Origin: Streptomyces sp. B1I3
GTDB lineage: Bacteria; Actinomycetota; Actinomycetes; Streptomycetales; Streptomycetaceae
Assembly (NCBI RefSeq): GCF_030816615.1
Contig: NZ_JAUSYD010000001.1
Span: 3,410,001 to 3,474,000, forward strand
Direction of reading: 5' to 3'
Length of the DNA stretch: 64,000 nt
Shown here: positions 18,745-30,128 of the stretch, piece after piece
How the letters are laid out: each line of letters begins with the position of its first letter
Numbering within the stretch: the stretch's first letter is position 1
Position numbers and translations under genes: made by a program
Notes under the pieces: model-generated
The model's input: only the letters and a program-made list of their open reading frames with translations
Database searches by the model: none
Told to the model about the DNA's origin: nothing

Positions 18745-20312
18745 TTGGCGGCCTCCACCTCGGGCTGGGGGTCCTTCTTCTGTACGTCGTGCATGGTGTG
18801 CCGCACCGCCGGGTCGACGACCTCGGTGAGGGGCTTCGGGAAGACACCCAGGAAGATCAGCAGCGCGATCAGCGGCAGGGCCACGGCCAGCTCACGGACC
18901 CTGAGGTCGGGCATACCCCTCACCCCCTCCCTGACCGGTCCCGTCATCGTCCGCTGGTAGAGGACCAGGACGTAGAGCGCGGCGAGGACGATGCCCACGG
19001 TGGCGATGATCCCGACCGCCGGGTAGGCGCTGAAGGCGCCCACCAGGACGAGGAACTCACTGACGAACGGGGCGAGTCCGGGCAGTGACAGGGTGGCCAG
19101 GCCGCCGATCAGGAAGGTCCCCGCCAGCACGGGCGCCACCTTCTGCACCCCGCCGTAGTCGGCGATGAGCCGCGAACCGCGGCGGGTGATCAGGAATCCG
19201 GCGACGAGCATCAGCGCGGCCGTCGAGATCCCGTGGTTGACCATGTAGAGCGTGGCACCGGACTGGCCCTGGCTGGTCATCGCGAAGATGCCGAGCACGA
19301 TGAATCCGAAGTGCGAGATCGACGCGTAAGCGATGAGCCGCTTGATGTCGCGCTGGCCGACGGCGAGCAGCGCCCCGTAGATGATGGAGATCAGCGCCAG
19401 TACGAGGATCACCGGCGTCGCCCACTTGCTGGCCTCCGGGAACAGCTGGAGGCAGAAGCGGAGCATCGCGAAGGTGCCGACCTTGTCGACGACCGCGGTG
19501 AGCAGGACGGCCACCGGGGTGGTCGCCTCCCCCATGGCGTTGGGCAGCCAGGTGTGCAGCGGCCACAGCGGGGCCTTCACCGCGAAGGCGAAGAAGAATC
19601 CGAGGAACAGCCACCGCTCCGTGCCGGTCGCCATCTCCAGCGAGCCGTTGGCGCGGGCCTCGGCGATCTCCGAGAGCGAGAAGCTCCCCGCGACGACGTA
19701 GAGCCCGATGACGGCGGCCAGCATGATGAGGCCGCCGGCCAGGTTGTAGAGGAGGAACTTCACGGCCGCGTAGCTGCGCTGCGCCGCCGCGTTCTCGTCG
19801 CTGCCCGAGTGCGCCCGGTCCCCGAAGCCGCCGATGAGGAAGTACATCGGGATGAGCATGGCTTCGAAGAGGATGTAGAAGAGGAAGACGTCGGTGGCCA
19901 CGAAGGAGAGGACCACCATCGCCTCCACCATCAGGATCAGGGCGAAGAAGCCCTGGGTGGGACGCCAGCGCGAGGACGAGGTCTCCAGGGGGTCGGCGTC
20001 GTGCCAGCCGGCCAGGACGACGAAGGGGATCAGCAGCGCGGTGAGCGCGAGGAGCGCCACCCCGATGCCGTCGACGCCCAGTTCGTACCGGACGCCGAAG
20101 TCCTTGATCCAGGCGTGCGATTCGGTGAGCTGGTAGCGGTCGCCGCCCGGTTCGAAGCGGGCGAACACGATGCCGGTCAGGACGAGCGTGGCCAGCGAGA
20201 CGGCCAGCGCGAGCCATTTGGCCGCGGTGCGCCGTGCGGCCGGGACGGCGGCGGTGGCGATCGCGCCGATCGCCGGGAGCGCCGCCGTCACGGTCAGGAG
20301 GGGAAACGACAT
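18741..20312 (-). CDS. nuoM: NADH-quinone oxidoreductase subunit M
   Basis: The protein has 523 residues and about 14 transmembrane helices. It is an antiporter-like proton-translocating subunit of the complex I membrane arm, between NuoN and NuoL. Typical motifs are 'FYILFEAMLIPMYFLIGGFG' (with the conserved Glu), 'AFAVKAPLWPLHTWLPNA' (conserved Lys and His), and 'DIKRLIAYASISHFGFI'. The C-terminus ends in a short charged tail ('KKDPQPEVEAAK'). The start is 4 nt after the nuoL stop, and the stop overlaps nuoN. Confidence 0.97.
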   Translation of the reverse strand: MSFPLLTVTAALPAIGAIATAAVPAARRTAAKWLALAVSLATLVLTGIVFARFEPGGDRYQLTESHAWIKDFGVRYELGVDGIGVALLALTALLIPFVVLAGWHDADPLETSSSRWRPTQGFFALILMVEAMVVLSFVATDVFLFYILFEAMLIPMYFLIGGFGDRAHSGSDENAAAQRSYAAVKFLLYNLAGGLIMLAAVIGLYVVAGSFSLSEIAEARANGSLEMATGTERWLFLGFFFAFAVKAPLWPLHTWLPNAMGEATTPVAVLLTAVVDKVGTFAMLRFCLQLFPEASKWATPVILVLALISIIYGALLAVGQRDIKRLIAYASISHFGFIVLGIFAMTSQGQSGATLYMVNHGISTAALMLVAGFLITRRGSRLIADYGGVQKVAPVLAGTFLIGGLATLSLPGLAPFVSEFLVLVGAFSAYPAVGIIATVGIVLAALYVLVLYQRTMTGPVREGVRGMPDLRVRELAVALPLIALLIFLGVFPKPLTEVVDPAVRHTMHDVQKKDPQPEVEAAK

Positions 20313-20316
20313 GGGA

Positions 20317-22263
20317 TCAGACCGCCCTCATCAGCAGGGTGGCGGCGATGAGGACCGCCGCACCGCCGAACATCGAGACCGCGTAGGAGCGGGCATAGCC
20401 GTTCTGCAGCTTGCGCAGCCGGCCGGAGAGCCCGCCCATGGAAGCGGCCGTGCCGTTGACGACGCCGTCGACCAGGGTGTGGTCGACGTAGACCAGGGAG
20501 CGGGTGAGGTGTTCGCCGCCGCGGACCAGGACCACGTGGTTGAAGTCGTCCTGGAGCAGGTCCCGGCGGGCCGCCCTGGTGAGCAGCGAACCGCGCGGGG
20601 CGACGGCCGGCACGGGCCTGCGCCCGTACATGGCCCAGGCGATGGCGACACCGACGACGAGCACCACCATGGTGGCGGCGGTCACGGTGCTCGCGCCGAC
20701 CGGGGCGTGGCCGTGGTCGTGCCCGGTGACGGGCTCCAGCCAGTGCATGAACCGGTCGCCGATGGAGAAGAAACCGCCGGCGAACACCGACCCGAAGGCG
20801 AGTACGACCATCGGGATCGTCATCGACTTCGGTGACTCGTGCGGGTGCGGCTCGCTGTGCTCACCGGCCGTCTCCGCGGCGGGCTCCACATCCGGCTCGG
20901 CGGGCGACGGAGTCGCCGAACGGCGCCAGCGCTCCTCGCCGAAGAAGGTCAGCAGCATCACGCGCGTCATGTAGAACGCGGTGATCGCGGCGCCCAGCAG
21001 GGCGACCGATCCGAGGATCCAGCCCTCGGTGCCCCCCTTGGCGAACGCGGCCTCGATGATCTTGTCCTTGGAGAAGAAGCCGGACAGGCCGGGGAAGCCG
21101 ATGATCGCGAGGTAGCCGAGGCCGAACGTCACGAAGGTGACCGGCATGTACTTCCGCAGACCGCCGTACTTGCGCATGTCGACCTCGTCGTTCATGCCGT
21201 GCATGACCGAACCGGCACCGAGGAAGAGCCCGGCCTTGAAGAAGCCGTGCGTCACCAGGTGCATGATCGCGAAGACGTACCCGATGGGGCCGAGGCCCGC
21301 GGCCAGGATCATGTAGCCGATCTGCGACATCGTCGAACCCGCGAGGGCCTTCTTGATGTCGTCCTTGGCGCAACCGACGACGGCACCGAAGATCAGCGTG
21401 ACCGCGCCGACGACCACGACGACGAGTTGCGCGTCCGGTGCGCCGTCGAAGATCGCGCCGGAGCGGACGATGAGGTAGACGCCCGCGGTCACCATGGTGG
21501 CGGCGTGGATGAGGGCCGAGACGGGGGTCGGGCCCTCCATCGCGTCACCGAGCCAGGACTGCAGCGGCACCTGGGCCGACTTGCCGCAGGCGGCCAGGAG
21601 CAGCATCAGGCCGATCGCCGTGAGCTTGCCCTCGCCCGTCTCCCCGGTCGCTTCCAGCACCGGGCCGAAGGCGAAGGTGCCGAAGGTGGTGAACATCAGC
21701 ATGATCGCGATCGACAGGCCCATGTCGCCGACCCGGTTGACCAGGAAGGCCTTCTTCGCGGCGGTGGCCGCGCTGGGCTTGTGCTGCCAGAAGCCGATGA
21801 GCAGGTACGACGCCAGGCCGACACCCTCCCACCCGACGTACAGCAGGAGGTAGTTGTCGGCGATGACCAGGATGAGCATCGCGGCGAGGAAGAGATTCAG
21901 GTAGCCGAAGAAGCGGCGGCGCCGTTCGTCGTGCTCCATGTAGCCGATCGAGTAGATGTGGATGAGCGTGCCCACGCCTGTGATCAGCAGGACGAACGTC
22001 ATCGACAACTGGTCGAGCTGGAAGGCCACGTCGGCCTGGAAGCCCTCGACGGGGATCCAGCTGAACAGCTTCTGGTGCAGGGCCCGGTCCTCGGCGCCCT
22101 TGCCCAGCATGTCGGTGAACAGCACGACGCCGACGACGAAGGACGCGCCGGCGAGCAGGGTGCCGATCCAGTGGCCGACGCGGTCGAGGCGCCGGCCGCC
22201 GCACAAGAGGACCGCGGCTCCGAGCAGGGGCGCCGCGACCAGCAGCGCAATCAGGTTTTCCAC
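20317..22263 (-). CDS. nuoL: NADH-quinone oxidoreductase subunit L
   Basis: This distal proton-pumping subunit has 648 residues and about 16 helices, including the long lateral helix near the C-terminus. Motifs include '[18 protein letters not shown]' (conserved Glu) and '[20 protein letters not shown]'. A hydrophilic insert of about 35 residues near 465-500 ('[20 protein letters not shown]') is Glu/His/Pro-rich; comparable inserts occur in other actinobacterial NuoL proteins. The start is GTG, 12 bp after nuoK. Confidence 0.97.
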   Translation of the reverse strand: MENLIALLVAAPLLGAAVLLCGGRRLDRVGHWIGTLLAGASFVVGVVLFTDMLGKGAEDRALHQKLFSWIPVEGFQADVAFQLDQLSMTFVLLITGVGTLIHIYSIGYMEHDERRRRFFGYLNLFLAAMLILVIADNYLLLYVGWEGVGLASYLLIGFWQHKPSAATAAKKAFLVNRVGDMGLSIAIMLMFTTFGTFAFGPVLEATGETGEGKLTAIGLMLLLAACGKSAQVPLQSWLGDAMEGPTPVSALIHAATMVTAGVYLIVRSGAIFDGAPDAQLVVVVVGAVTLIFGAVVGCAKDDIKKALAGSTMSQIGYMILAAGLGPIGYVFAIMHLVTHGFFKAGLFLGAGSVMHGMNDEVDMRKYGGLRKYMPVTFVTFGLGYLAIIGFPGLSGFFSKDKIIEAAFAKGGTEGWILGSVALLGAAITAFYMTRVMLLTFFGEERWRRSATPSPAEPDVEPAAETAGEHSEPHPHESPKSMTIPMVVLAFGSVFAGGFFSIGDRFMHWLEPVTGHDHGHAPVGASTVTAATMVVLVVGVAIAWAMYGRRPVPAVAPRGSLLTRAARRDLLQDDFNHVVLVRGGEHLTRSLVYVDHTLVDGVVNGTAASMGGLSGRLRKLQNGYARSYAVSMFGGAAVLIAATLLMRAV

Positions 22264-22275
22264 GACTGCGACCCC

Positions 22276-22575
22276 TTACAGCTTCATCAGGCTGGCGTCG
22301 TCGACCGAGGCCGAGTGGCGTGAGCGGAACAGCGACACGATGATCGCGAGCCCGACGACGACCTCCGCGGCGGCGACGACCATCGTGAAGAACGCGATGA
22401 TCTGGCCGTCGAGGTTGCCGTGCATCCGGGAGAACGCGACGAACGCGAGGTTGCAGGCGTTGAGCATCAGCTCGATGCACATGAACACCACGATCGCGTT
22501 CCGCCTGATCAGCACACCGGAGGCGCCGATCGTGAACAAAAGGGCCGCGAGGTAGAGGTAGTTGACCGGATTCAC
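22276..22575 (-). CDS. nuoK: NADH-quinone oxidoreductase subunit K
   Basis: This small membrane subunit has 99 residues and three helices, the normal size. The two buried Glu residues that belong to the proton path are visible in '[17 protein letters not shown]' and '[15 protein letters not shown]'. It starts with GTG overlapping the nuoJ stop (GTGA), which points to coupled translation. Confidence 0.97.
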   Translation of the reverse strand: MNPVNYLYLAALLFTIGASGVLIRRNAIVVFMCIELMLNACNLAFVAFSRMHGNLDGQIIAFFTMVVAAAEVVVGLAIIVSLFRSRHSASVDDASLMKL

Positions 22576-23408
22576 TTGGCGACCTCCTCCTCTTCTTCTG
22601 CGTGGTCACGGCCCAGCCGCTCCTCCGAGCGCTGTTCCAGCGCCTTGAGGTCGGCGAGCGATTCGTTCGACACGTCGCGGATCTGGCCGCGCCGGCGCAG
22701 CGTCTGCATGACGGTGAGCTCGGACGGGGTGCCGTCCGGGAGCAGTCCCGCGATGTCCACGGCGTTGTGCCGTGCGTAGACACCGGGGGCGGGCAGTGGC
22801 GGGACGTGGTTGCTGCGCACCCGCTCCTGGGACATCTCCCGCTGGGTCTTGGCGCGTTCGGTGCGCTCCCGGTGGGTGAGGAGCATCGCGCCGACGGTCG
22901 CCGTGATCAGCAGGGCGCCGGTGATCTCGAACGCGAACACGTACTTGGTGAAGATGAGGTTGGCGAGGCCCTCGACGTTTCCGCCGTGCCGGGCGTTCGC
23001 CGTGGCGAGGCCGTTGAAGCTCGTCAGGGAGGCCTGCCCGATACCGGCGATCAGGAGGATGCCGAAACCGAGCCCGCACGCGGCGGCCAGCCAGCGCTGG
23101 CCCTTGAGGGTCTCCTTCAGCGAGTCCGCCGCCGTGACGCCGACGAGCATGACGACGAAGAGGAACAGCATCATGATCGCGCCGGTGTAGACGACGACCT
23201 GGACGATGCCCAGGAAGTAGGCGCCGTTGGCGAGGTAGAAGACCGCCAGCACGATCATGGTGCCGGCGAGCGAGAGCGCGCTGTGCACCGCCTTCCTCAT
23301 GAGGACGGTGGAGAGCGCGCCGATGACGGCGACGGTGCCGAGCAGCCAGAACTGGACGGCCTCGCCGGTCGAGGTGGCGGAGGCCGCTGCGGCCAGGGTG
23401 GCACTCAC
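22572..23408 (-). CDS. nuoJ: NADH-quinone oxidoreductase subunit J with actinobacterial C-terminal extension
   Basis: The product has 278 residues from a GTG that overlaps the nuoI stop by 4 nt. Five transmembrane helices lie in the first 175 residues or so ('[20 protein letters not shown]', '[19 protein letters not shown]' with the pi-bulge Tyr-Gly-Ala text). About 95 residues beyond the last helix form a hydrophilic tail ending in Glu-rich '[11 protein letters not shown]'. E. coli NuoJ has only about 184 residues, so the tail is an extension; its role is not known. Confidence 0.95.
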   Translation of the reverse strand: MSATLAAAASATSTGEAVQFWLLGTVAVIGALSTVLMRKAVHSALSLAGTMIVLAVFYLANGAYFLGIVQVVVYTGAIMMLFLFVVMLVGVTAADSLKETLKGQRWLAAACGLGFGILLIAGIGQASLTSFNGLATANARHGGNVEGLANLIFTKYVFAFEITGALLITATVGAMLLTHRERTERAKTQREMSQERVRSNHVPPLPAPGVYARHNAVDIAGLLPDGTPSELTVMQTLRRRGQIRDVSNESLADLKALEQRSEERLGRDHAEEEEEVAK

Positions 23409-24001
23409 GCGTCCACCTCCTTGTCCGCTTCTTCCTCGGAGACGGCCCTCTGGCGTTCCGTGCCGGCGGCGGCCTCGGTCACCAGGCCCCGGTAGTAGTC
23501 CTGTTCGTCCATGCCGGGGAAGATCGCGTGCGGGCTGTCCACCATGCCTTCCTCGAGACCCGCGAGCAGCTCGTCCTTGGTGTAGATGAGGCTCTCGCGG
23601 GTGGTGTTGGCGAGCTCGAACTCGTTCGTCATGGTCAGGGCGCGGGTGGGGCAGGCCTCGATGCAGAGCCCGCACAGGATGCAGCGCGCGTAGTTGATCT
23701 GGTAGACGCGGCCGTAGCGCTCCCCCGGGGAGTAGCGCTCCTCGTCGGTGTTGTCCGCGCCCTCCACGTAGATCGCGTCCGCGGGGCACGCCCACGCGCA
23801 CAGCTCGCAGCCGACGCACTTCTCCAGCCCGTCCGGGTGGCGGTTGAGCTGGTGGCGGCCGTGGAAGCGCGGGGCCGTCACCTTCTGCGTCTCCGGGTAC
23901 TGCTCGGTCAGCCGCTTCTTGAACATGGCCTTGAAGGTCACGCCGAAGCCGGCCACCGGATTCATGAACTTGTCCCCTGAGGGCTCCGATGACTCAGACA
24001 C
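23405..24001 (-). CDS. nuoI: NADH-quinone oxidoreductase subunit I (two 4Fe-4S clusters)
   Basis: This TYKY-type subunit has 198 residues and carries clusters N6a and N6b. The motifs are '[12 protein letters not shown]' and '[12 protein letters not shown]'. The GTG at 24001 is chosen because AGGAGG sits 6 nt ahead; a reading frame 21 codons longer starts inside nuoH and has no ribosome site. The gene therefore overlaps nuoH by 8 nt. The C-terminal region is Glu-rich ('[13 protein letters not shown]'). It lies at the junction of the peripheral and membrane arms and passes electrons toward N2 in NuoB. Confidence 0.96.
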   Translation of the reverse strand: MSESSEPSGDKFMNPVAGFGVTFKAMFKKRLTEQYPETQKVTAPRFHGRHQLNRHPDGLEKCVGCELCAWACPADAIYVEGADNTDEERYSPGERYGRVYQINYARCILCGLCIEACPTRALTMTNEFELANTTRESLIYTKDELLAGLEEGMVDSPHAIFPGMDEQDYYRGLVTEAAAGTERQRAVSEEEADKEVDA

Positions 24002-25397
24002 CGTCAGCCTCCTTTCCGTTACCCGCGGAGTCGTCACTCTGAGTATCCGACCCGCCACTGACAACGAGCTCCCGCTCGCGCCGTGGCGTGCGGCGCGGCA
24101 CCGGCGGCAGGGTCTGGCCGGGCAGTGGCGGCACCGGGTATCCGCCCGCCATCGGATCGAACGCCGGTTCCGGACCGGCCGCCTCCTCGGCGGACTTGGC
24201 CTTGCGGTCGCGGAAGATGTCGGCCACGAACGAGACCAGCAGAACCGCGATGACGGCCCCGGCGACGTACAGCAGGATCCTCGAGAAGTCGTACCCCTCG
24301 TTGCGCAGCGCCCTGACCGTGGCCACCAGCATCAGCCACACCACGGAGACCGGGATGAGCACCTTCCAGCCGAGCTTCATCAGCTGGTCGTAGCGGACCC
24401 GGGGCAGCGTGCCGCGCAGCCAGATGAAGAAGAAGAGGAGCAGCTGGACCTTGATGACAAACCAGAGCATCGGCCACCAGCCGTGGTTCGCGCCCTCCCA
24501 GAAGGTGCTGACCGGGTACGGAGCCCGCCAGCCGCCCAGGAAGAGGGTCACCGAGACGGCGGAGACGGTGACCATGTTGACGTACTCGGCGAGCATGAAC
24601 ATCGCGAACTTGATGGACGAGTACTCGGTGTTGAACCCGCCGACCAGGTCGCCCTCGGACTCCGGCATGTCGAACGGGGCGCGGTTGGTCTCACCGACCA
24701 TCGTGACGACGTAGATGATGAAGGAGACCGGGAGCAGGATGATGAACCAGCGGTCCTCCTGCGCCGCGACGATCTCCGAGGTCGACATCGACCCCGAGTA
24801 GAGGAACACCGAGGCGAACGCGGCGCCCATCGCGATCTCGTAGCTGATCATCTGGGCGCAGGAGCGCAGGCCGCCGAGCAGCGGGTACGTCGATCCGGAG
24901 GACCAGCCGGCGAGCACGATGCCGTAGATGCCGACGGAGGCGACCGCGAGGATGTACAGCATCGCGATCGGCAGGTCGGTCAGCTGCATCGTCGTGCGCT
25001 GGCCGAAGATCGAGACCTCGTTGCCGGACGGGCCGAACGGGATCACCGCGATCGCCATGAAGGCGGGTGCCGCGGCGACGATCGGTGCCAGGACGTAGAC
25101 GACCTTGTCGGCCCGTTTGACGACGACGTCCTCCTTCAGCATCAGCTTGATGCCGTCGGCGAGCGACTGGAGCATGCCCCAGGGGCCGTGCCGGTTGGGG
25201 CCGATGCGCAGCTGCATCCAGGCGACGACCTTGCGCTCCCAGACGATGGAGAACAGCACGGTCACCATCAGGAACGCGAAGCAGAACACCGCCTTGACGA
25301 CGACGAGCCACCACGTGTCCGTGCCGAACACCGAGAGGTCCTCGGCTGCCAGGACGGTGCCCCGGGGTGCCGCGGCGAGTTGAGCGAGGGCGGTCAC
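23994..25397 (-). CDS. nuoH: NADH-quinone oxidoreductase subunit H
   Basis: The protein has 467 residues and about eight membrane helices. It forms much of the quinone chamber with NuoB and NuoD. Conserved loops are '[21 protein letters not shown]' (about 53-73) and '[22 protein letters not shown]', with the Glu-rich quinone-site loop. A C-terminal hydrophilic tail of about 90 residues (Pro-rich '[19 protein letters not shown]') exceeds the E. coli form of 325 residues. The ATG overlaps the nuoG stop by 4 nt. Confidence 0.97.
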   Translation of the reverse strand: MTALAQLAAAPRGTVLAAEDLSVFGTDTWWLVVVKAVFCFAFLMVTVLFSIVWERKVVAWMQLRIGPNRHGPWGMLQSLADGIKLMLKEDVVVKRADKVVYVLAPIVAAAPAFMAIAVIPFGPSGNEVSIFGQRTTMQLTDLPIAMLYILAVASVGIYGIVLAGWSSGSTYPLLGGLRSCAQMISYEIAMGAAFASVFLYSGSMSTSEIVAAQEDRWFIILLPVSFIIYVVTMVGETNRAPFDMPESEGDLVGGFNTEYSSIKFAMFMLAEYVNMVTVSAVSVTLFLGGWRAPYPVSTFWEGANHGWWPMLWFVIKVQLLLFFFIWLRGTLPRVRYDQLMKLGWKVLIPVSVVWLMLVATVRALRNEGYDFSRILLYVAGAVIAVLLVSFVADIFRDRKAKSAEEAAGPEPAFDPMAGGYPVPPLPGQTLPPVPRRTPRRERELVVSGGSDTQSDDSAGNGKEADGV

Positions 25398-27901
25398 TCT
25401 CCTACCTCCGATGTCACGACGTGGGAGCCCGGTGCGGCCGGACCGATCCGCACCAGACCGCCGGGCTGGGCGCCGGTGTCGGCGGGGACGCCCCGGCCGA
25501 CGGAGTTGAGCGGCACCCAGACCACCCGGTCCGGCATGTCGGTGACCGCGAGCGGGAGTTCGGTCGTGCCGGTGGGGCCGGTGACGGCCAGCAGGTCGCC
25601 GTCCTTCACCCCGGCCTCGGCCGCGGTGGTGGCGGAGACCCTGGCGAGCGCCGCGTGCCGGGTGGCGGCCAGGGCCTCGTCGCCCTCCTGCAGCCTGCCC
25701 CTGTCGAGCAGCATGCGGTGGCCCGCGAGGACCGCCTCCCCGTCGCCGGGCCGTGGCACCGGACGGGAGACCGCGTGCGGGTCGTCGGCGTACGGGCCGG
25801 GCCGGCCGCCGAGGCGGTCGAGCTCGCGGCGGGCCGCCCGCAGGTCGGGCAGCGCGAGGTGTACGTCCAGCGCGTCGGCGAGCATGTGCAGGACCCGCGC
25901 GTCGGTCGGGCAGAGCGTACGGGGCAGCTGCTCGGGCTTGAGCGCGGCCTCGAACATCCGGGCCCGTCCCTCCCAGTTGAGGAAGGTGCCGGGCTTCTCG
26001 GCGACGGCGGCGACCGGAAGGACCACGTCGGCCCGCTCGGTTACCTGGCCGGGCCGCAGTTCGAGCGAGACCAGGAAGCCGACCTCGTCCAGCGCCTCCA
26101 GGGCCCGAGCCGGGTCGGGCAGGTCCTCGGGGTCGACACCCGCGACCAGCAGCGCGGCCAGCTCACCGGTGGCGGCGGCCTCCACGATCTGGCCGGTGTC
26201 GCGTCCGAAGCGGGTGGGGAGCCGGGCGACGCCCCAGACGGACGCCACCTCCTCCCGGGCCCGCGGGTCGGTCGCCGGACGGCCGCCGGGCAGCAGCGAC
26301 GGGAGCGCGCCCGCCTCCAGCGCACCGCGTTCACCGGCCCGCCGCGGGATCCACACCAGCGCTGCGCCGGTCGCCGCGGCGGTGCGTACGGCGGCGCTCA
26401 GCGCGCCGGGCACCCCGGCGAGCCGCTCGCCCACCACGATCACGGCACCTTCGCCGTGGAGCGCCTCGGCAGCCACGGCGCCGTCACCCTCCAGGCCGAC
26501 ACCGCCCGCGAGCGCGTCCAGCCACTCCGTCTCGGTGCCCGGTGCGGCGGGGAGCAGCGTTCCACCCGCCTTCTCGAGGCCGCGCGTGGCGTGCGAGGCG
26601 AGGGCGAACGTCCGCTGCCCGTGCTTCCGGTGGGCCTTGCGCAGCCGCAGGAAGACGCCGGGGGCCTCCTCCTCCGACTCGAAGCCGGCCAGCAGAACGG
26701 CCGGGGCGTTCTCCAGCGAGGTGTACGTGCCCCCGCTGCCGTCCAGGTCGCGTCCGCGCCCGGCCACCCTCGCCGCCAGGAAGTCGGCTTCCTCACCGCT
26801 GTGGACCCGGGCCCGGAAGTCGATGTCGTTGGTGTCGAGGGCGATCCGCGCGAACTTGCTGTACGCGTAGGCGTCCTCGACGGTCAGCCGGCCGCCGGTG
26901 AGGACCCCGGCCCTGCCTCGAGCCGCCGAGAGGCCGGCCGCCGCGGCCGCCAGCGCCTCGGGCCAGCTCGCCGCTTCCAGGACTCCGTCCGCGTTGCGCA
27001 CGAGCGGGGTGGTGAGCCGGTCGCGCTGCTGGGCGTAGCGGAAGCCGAAGCGGCCCTTGTCGCAGAGCCACTCCTCGTTGACCTCGGGGTCGTTGAGGGC
27101 CAGGCGCCGCATGACCTTGCCGCGCCGGTGGTCGGTCCTGGTCGCGCAGCCGCCCGCGCAGTGCTCGCACACGGACGGCGTCGACACGAGGTCGAAGGGC
27201 CGGGAGCGGAAGCGGTACGCGGCGGAGGTGAGCGCCCCGACGGGGCAGATCTGGATGGTGTTGCCGGAGAAGTACGACTCGAAGGGGTCGCCCTGCCCGG
27301 TACCGACCTGCTGGAGGGCGCCGCGCTCGAGGAGCTCGATCATCGGGTCGCCCGCCACCTGGTTGGAGAACCGGGTGCACCGCGCGCAGAGCACGCAGCG
27401 CTCACGGTCCAGCAGCACCTGGGGGGAGATCGGGACGGGCTTCTCGAACGTGCGCTTCTTCCCGTCGAAGCGGGAGTCGGTGCCGCCGTGCGACATCGCC
27501 TGGTTCTGCAGGGGGCACTCGCCGCCCTTGTCGCAGACCGGGCAGTCCAGCGGGTGGTTGATGAGCAGGAGCTCCATCACCCCCTTCTGGGCCTTCTCCG
27601 CGACGGGCGAGGTGATCTGCGACTTCACGACCATGCCGTCGGTGCACGTGATGGTGCAGGACGCCATCGGCTTGCGCTGGCCCTCGACCTCGACGATGCA
27701 CTGCCGGCAGGCGCCGGCCGGGTCGAGGAGCGGATGGTCGCAGAAGCGCGGGATCTCGATGCCCAGGAGTTCGGCGGCCCTGATGACCAGGGTGCCCTTC
27801 GGCACGCTGATCTCGATGCCGTCGATCGTCAGCGTGACCAGGTCCTCGGGCGGGATGGCCGCCTCGCCGCCCCCGGAGGGCGCACTCGTGGTGACTGTCA
27901 T
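25394..27901 (-). CDS. nuoG: NADH-quinone oxidoreductase subunit G
   Basis: The product has 835 residues. The N-terminal ferredoxin domain carries [2Fe-2S] cluster N1b ('[15 protein letters not shown]' and a later Cys). It is followed by H-x3-C-x2-C-x5-C of N5 ('[14 protein letters not shown]') and the N4 motif 'CVLCARC'. The N7 motif C-x2-C-x3-C with a distant Cys ('CEHCAGGC' and 'WLCDKGRF') is also present, as in E. coli and Thermus. The C-terminal half is a molybdopterin-oxidoreductase-like scaffold without cofactor. The ATG overlaps the nuoF stop (ATGA). Confidence 0.97.
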   Translation of the reverse strand: MTVTTSAPSGGGEAAIPPEDLVTLTIDGIEISVPKGTLVIRAAELLGIEIPRFCDHPLLDPAGACRQCIVEVEGQRKPMASCTITCTDGMVVKSQITSPVAEKAQKGVMELLLINHPLDCPVCDKGGECPLQNQAMSHGGTDSRFDGKKRTFEKPVPISPQVLLDRERCVLCARCTRFSNQVAGDPMIELLERGALQQVGTGQGDPFESYFSGNTIQICPVGALTSAAYRFRSRPFDLVSTPSVCEHCAGGCATRTDHRRGKVMRRLALNDPEVNEEWLCDKGRFGFRYAQQRDRLTTPLVRNADGVLEAASWPEALAAAAAGLSAARGRAGVLTGGRLTVEDAYAYSKFARIALDTNDIDFRARVHSGEEADFLAARVAGRGRDLDGSGGTYTSLENAPAVLLAGFESEEEAPGVFLRLRKAHRKHGQRTFALASHATRGLEKAGGTLLPAAPGTETEWLDALAGGVGLEGDGAVAAEALHGEGAVIVVGERLAGVPGALSAAVRTAAATGAALVWIPRRAGERGALEAGALPSLLPGGRPATDPRAREEVASVWGVARLPTRFGRDTGQIVEAAATGELAALLVAGVDPEDLPDPARALEALDEVGFLVSLELRPGQVTERADVVLPVAAVAEKPGTFLNWEGRARMFEAALKPEQLPRTLCPTDARVLHMLADALDVHLALPDLRAARRELDRLGGRPGPYADDPHAVSRPVPRPGDGEAVLAGHRMLLDRGRLQEGDEALAATRHAALARVSATTAAEAGVKDGDLLAVTGPTGTTELPLAVTDMPDRVVWVPLNSVGRGVPADTGAQPGGLVRIGPAAPGSHVVTSEVGE

Positions 27902-29262
27902 GCGTTCACCCCCCGGTGAGCGTTCTTGTCGTCGGCCCAGACGGTCGACTTGGCGGGATCGAAGGGGCAGCCCTTGCCGGTGATGTGCTGCTCGTACTCC
28001 TCGCGGAAGTACTTCAGCGAGGAGAAGATCGGCGAGGCGGCGCCGTCGCCGAGGGCGCAGAAGGACTTGCCGTTGATGTTGTCGGCGATGTCGTTGAGCT
28101 TGTCGAGGTCGGCCATCTGCCCCTTGCCCGCCTCGATGTCGCGGAGCAGCTGGACGAGCCAGTAGGTGCCCTCGCGGCAGGGCGTGCACTTGCCGCAGGA
28201 CTCGTGGGCGTAGAACTCCGTCCAGCGGGTGACGGCCCGCACCACACAGGTGGTCTCGTCGAAGCACTGCAGTGCCTTGGTGCCGAGCATGGATCCGGCG
28301 GCGCCGACGCCCTCGTAGTCCAGGGGGACGTCGAGGTGCTCGTCGGTGAACATCGGGGTGGACGAGCCGCCGGGCGTCCAGAACTTCAGACGGTGCCCGG
28401 CCCGCATGCCGCCGCTCATGTCGAGCAGCTGGCGCAGGGTGATGCCGAGCGGGGCCTCGTACTGGCCGGGGCTGGTGACGTGCCCGCTGAGCGAGTACAG
28501 CGTGAAGCCCGGGGACTTCTCGCTGCCCATGGACCTGAACCAGTCCTTGCCCTTGTGCAGGATCGCGGGAACCGAGGCGATGGACTCGACGTTGTTCACC
28601 ACGGTGGGGCAGGCGTACAGGCCGGCGACCGCGGGGAAGGGCGGCCGCAGCCGGGGCTGGCCGCGCCGTCCTTCGAGGGAGTCGAGCAGCGCGGTCTCCT
28701 CTCCGCAGATGTACGCCCCGGCACCCGCGTGCACCGTGAGTTCCAGGTCGAGTCCCGAACCCAGGATGTTCGCCCCCAGATAACCCGCCTCGTACGCCTC
28801 ACGCACGGCTTCGTGCAGCCGCCGCAGTACGGGCACGACTTCGCCCCGCAGGTAGATGAAGGCGTGCGAGGAGCGGATCGCGTAACAGGCGATCACGATG
28901 CCCTCGATGAGGCTGTGCGGATTCGCGAAGAGGAGCGGGATGTCCTTGCAGGTTCCGGGCTCCGACTCGTCGGCGTTGACCACGAGGTAGTGCGGCTTGC
29001 CGTCGCCCTGCGGGATGAACTGCCACTTCATGCCGGTGGGGAAGCCCGCGCCTCCGCGTCCGCGCAGACCGGAGTCCTTGACGTAGGCGATGAGGTCGTC
29101 CGGCGACATCGCGAGGGCCTTGCGCAGTCCCTCGTAGCCGTCGTGGCGCCGGTAGGTCTCCAGGGTCCAGGACTCCGGCTCGTCCCAGAAGGCGGACAGG
29201 ACGGGAGCCAGAAGCTTCTCCGGGCTGGTCCCGTTCTTGCCGATCTCGGCTGCCAAGGTCAT
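27898..29262 (-). CDS. nuoF: NADH-quinone oxidoreductase subunit F (NADH/FMN site)
   Basis: The protein has 454 residues. The NADH- and FMN-binding text is '[16 protein letters not shown]' near 65-80 and '[19 protein letters not shown]'. Cluster N3 ligands are in '[14 protein letters not shown]' with the last Cys in '[11 protein letters not shown]'. NADH is oxidised here and electrons leave through FMN. ATG 29262 overlaps the nuoE stop by one base (TGATG); a GTG one codon earlier would give a 4-nt overlap and is equally possible. Confidence 0.97.
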   Translation of the reverse strand: MTLAAEIGKNGTSPEKLLAPVLSAFWDEPESWTLETYRRHDGYEGLRKALAMSPDDLIAYVKDSGLRGRGGAGFPTGMKWQFIPQGDGKPHYLVVNADESEPGTCKDIPLLFANPHSLIEGIVIACYAIRSSHAFIYLRGEVVPVLRRLHEAVREAYEAGYLGANILGSGLDLELTVHAGAGAYICGEETALLDSLEGRRGQPRLRPPFPAVAGLYACPTVVNNVESIASVPAILHKGKDWFRSMGSEKSPGFTLYSLSGHVTSPGQYEAPLGITLRQLLDMSGGMRAGHRLKFWTPGGSSTPMFTDEHLDVPLDYEGVGAAGSMLGTKALQCFDETTCVVRAVTRWTEFYAHESCGKCTPCREGTYWLVQLLRDIEAGKGQMADLDKLNDIADNINGKSFCALGDGAASPIFSSLKYFREEYEQHITGKGCPFDPAKSTVWADDKNAHRGVNA

Positions 29263-30128
29263 CACTCCCCCTCCTCGGCTACGGGTCCGGCCGGGTTCTC
29301 CGGGTCGGAGGCCGAGGTCTGCTGCGGCGCGTCGTGCGAGCTGAGGTGCTCGGACGGCGACGGGTCGTGCGGCGGTGTGTCCCGGGGCGCCTCGCCCCGC
29401 TGGCCGACCACCCGGGCCTGCGATCCCGCCTCGCCCTTGGCGAGCCTGAGTCCGGCCAGTGAGGCGGCGCCCGCTCCCCCGGACGCCTCGACGGCGCCGG
29501 GGCGCGTGTCGGGGAAGCCGGCCAGGATCCGGGCCGTCTCCTTGTAGGTGCACAGAGGGGCGCCGCGGGTGGGCTCGACGGTCCGGCCGGCGATCAGGTC
29601 GTCGACGAGCTGCGTCGCGCTCTCGGGCGTCTGGTTGTCGAAGAACTCCCAGTTGACCATCACGACGGGCGCGAAGTCGCAGGCCGCGTTGCACTCGATG
29701 TGTTCGAGGGTGACCTTGCCGTCCTCAGTTGTCATGTCGGACCCGTCGTCGCCGACGCCCAGGTGGGCCTTGAGCCGGTCGAAGATGGCGTCGCCGCCCA
29801 TGACCGCGCACAGGGTGTTGGTACAGACCCCGACCTGGTAGTCGCCGCTCGGCCGGCGCCGGTACATCGTGTAGAAGGTGGCGACCGCGGTGACCTCGGC
29901 TGTGGTGAGGCCGAGGAGTTCGGCGCAGAACGCCATGCCCGTACGCGAGACGTACCCCTCCTCCGACTGCACCAGGTGCAGCAGGGGCAGCAGTGCGGAG
30001 CGGCTTCCCGGGTAGCGGGCGATCACCTCCTTCGCGTCCGCCTCGAGCCGGGTGCGCACCTCGGCCGGGTAGGCGGGGGCGGGGAGCTGCGGCATCCCCA
30101 GGCTGACTTCTTGACTGGATGCGGTCAC
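29262..30128 (-). CDS. nuoE: NADH-quinone oxidoreductase subunit E with long disordered tail
   Basis: This 24-kDa-type subunit has 288 residues, with [2Fe-2S] N1a ligands in '[12 protein letters not shown]' and '[12 protein letters not shown]' (C-x4-C and C-x3-C). The core ends near residue 210. About 75 further residues are rich in Ser, Pro, Gly and acidic residues and look disordered. E. coli NuoE has 166 residues, so the tail is an addition of unknown use. The GTG start overlaps the nuoD stop (GTGA). Confidence 0.96.
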   Translation of the reverse strand: MTASSQEVSLGMPQLPAPAYPAEVRTRLEADAKEVIARYPGSRSALLPLLHLVQSEEGYVSRTGMAFCAELLGLTTAEVTAVATFYTMYRRRPSGDYQVGVCTNTLCAVMGGDAIFDRLKAHLGVGDDGSDMTTEDGKVTLEHIECNAACDFAPVVMVNWEFFDNQTPESATQLVDDLIAGRTVEPTRGAPLCTYKETARILAGFPDTRPGAVEASGGAGAASLAGLRLAKGEAGSQARVVGQRGEAPRDTPPHDPSPSEHLSSHDAPQQTSASDPENPAGPVAEEGE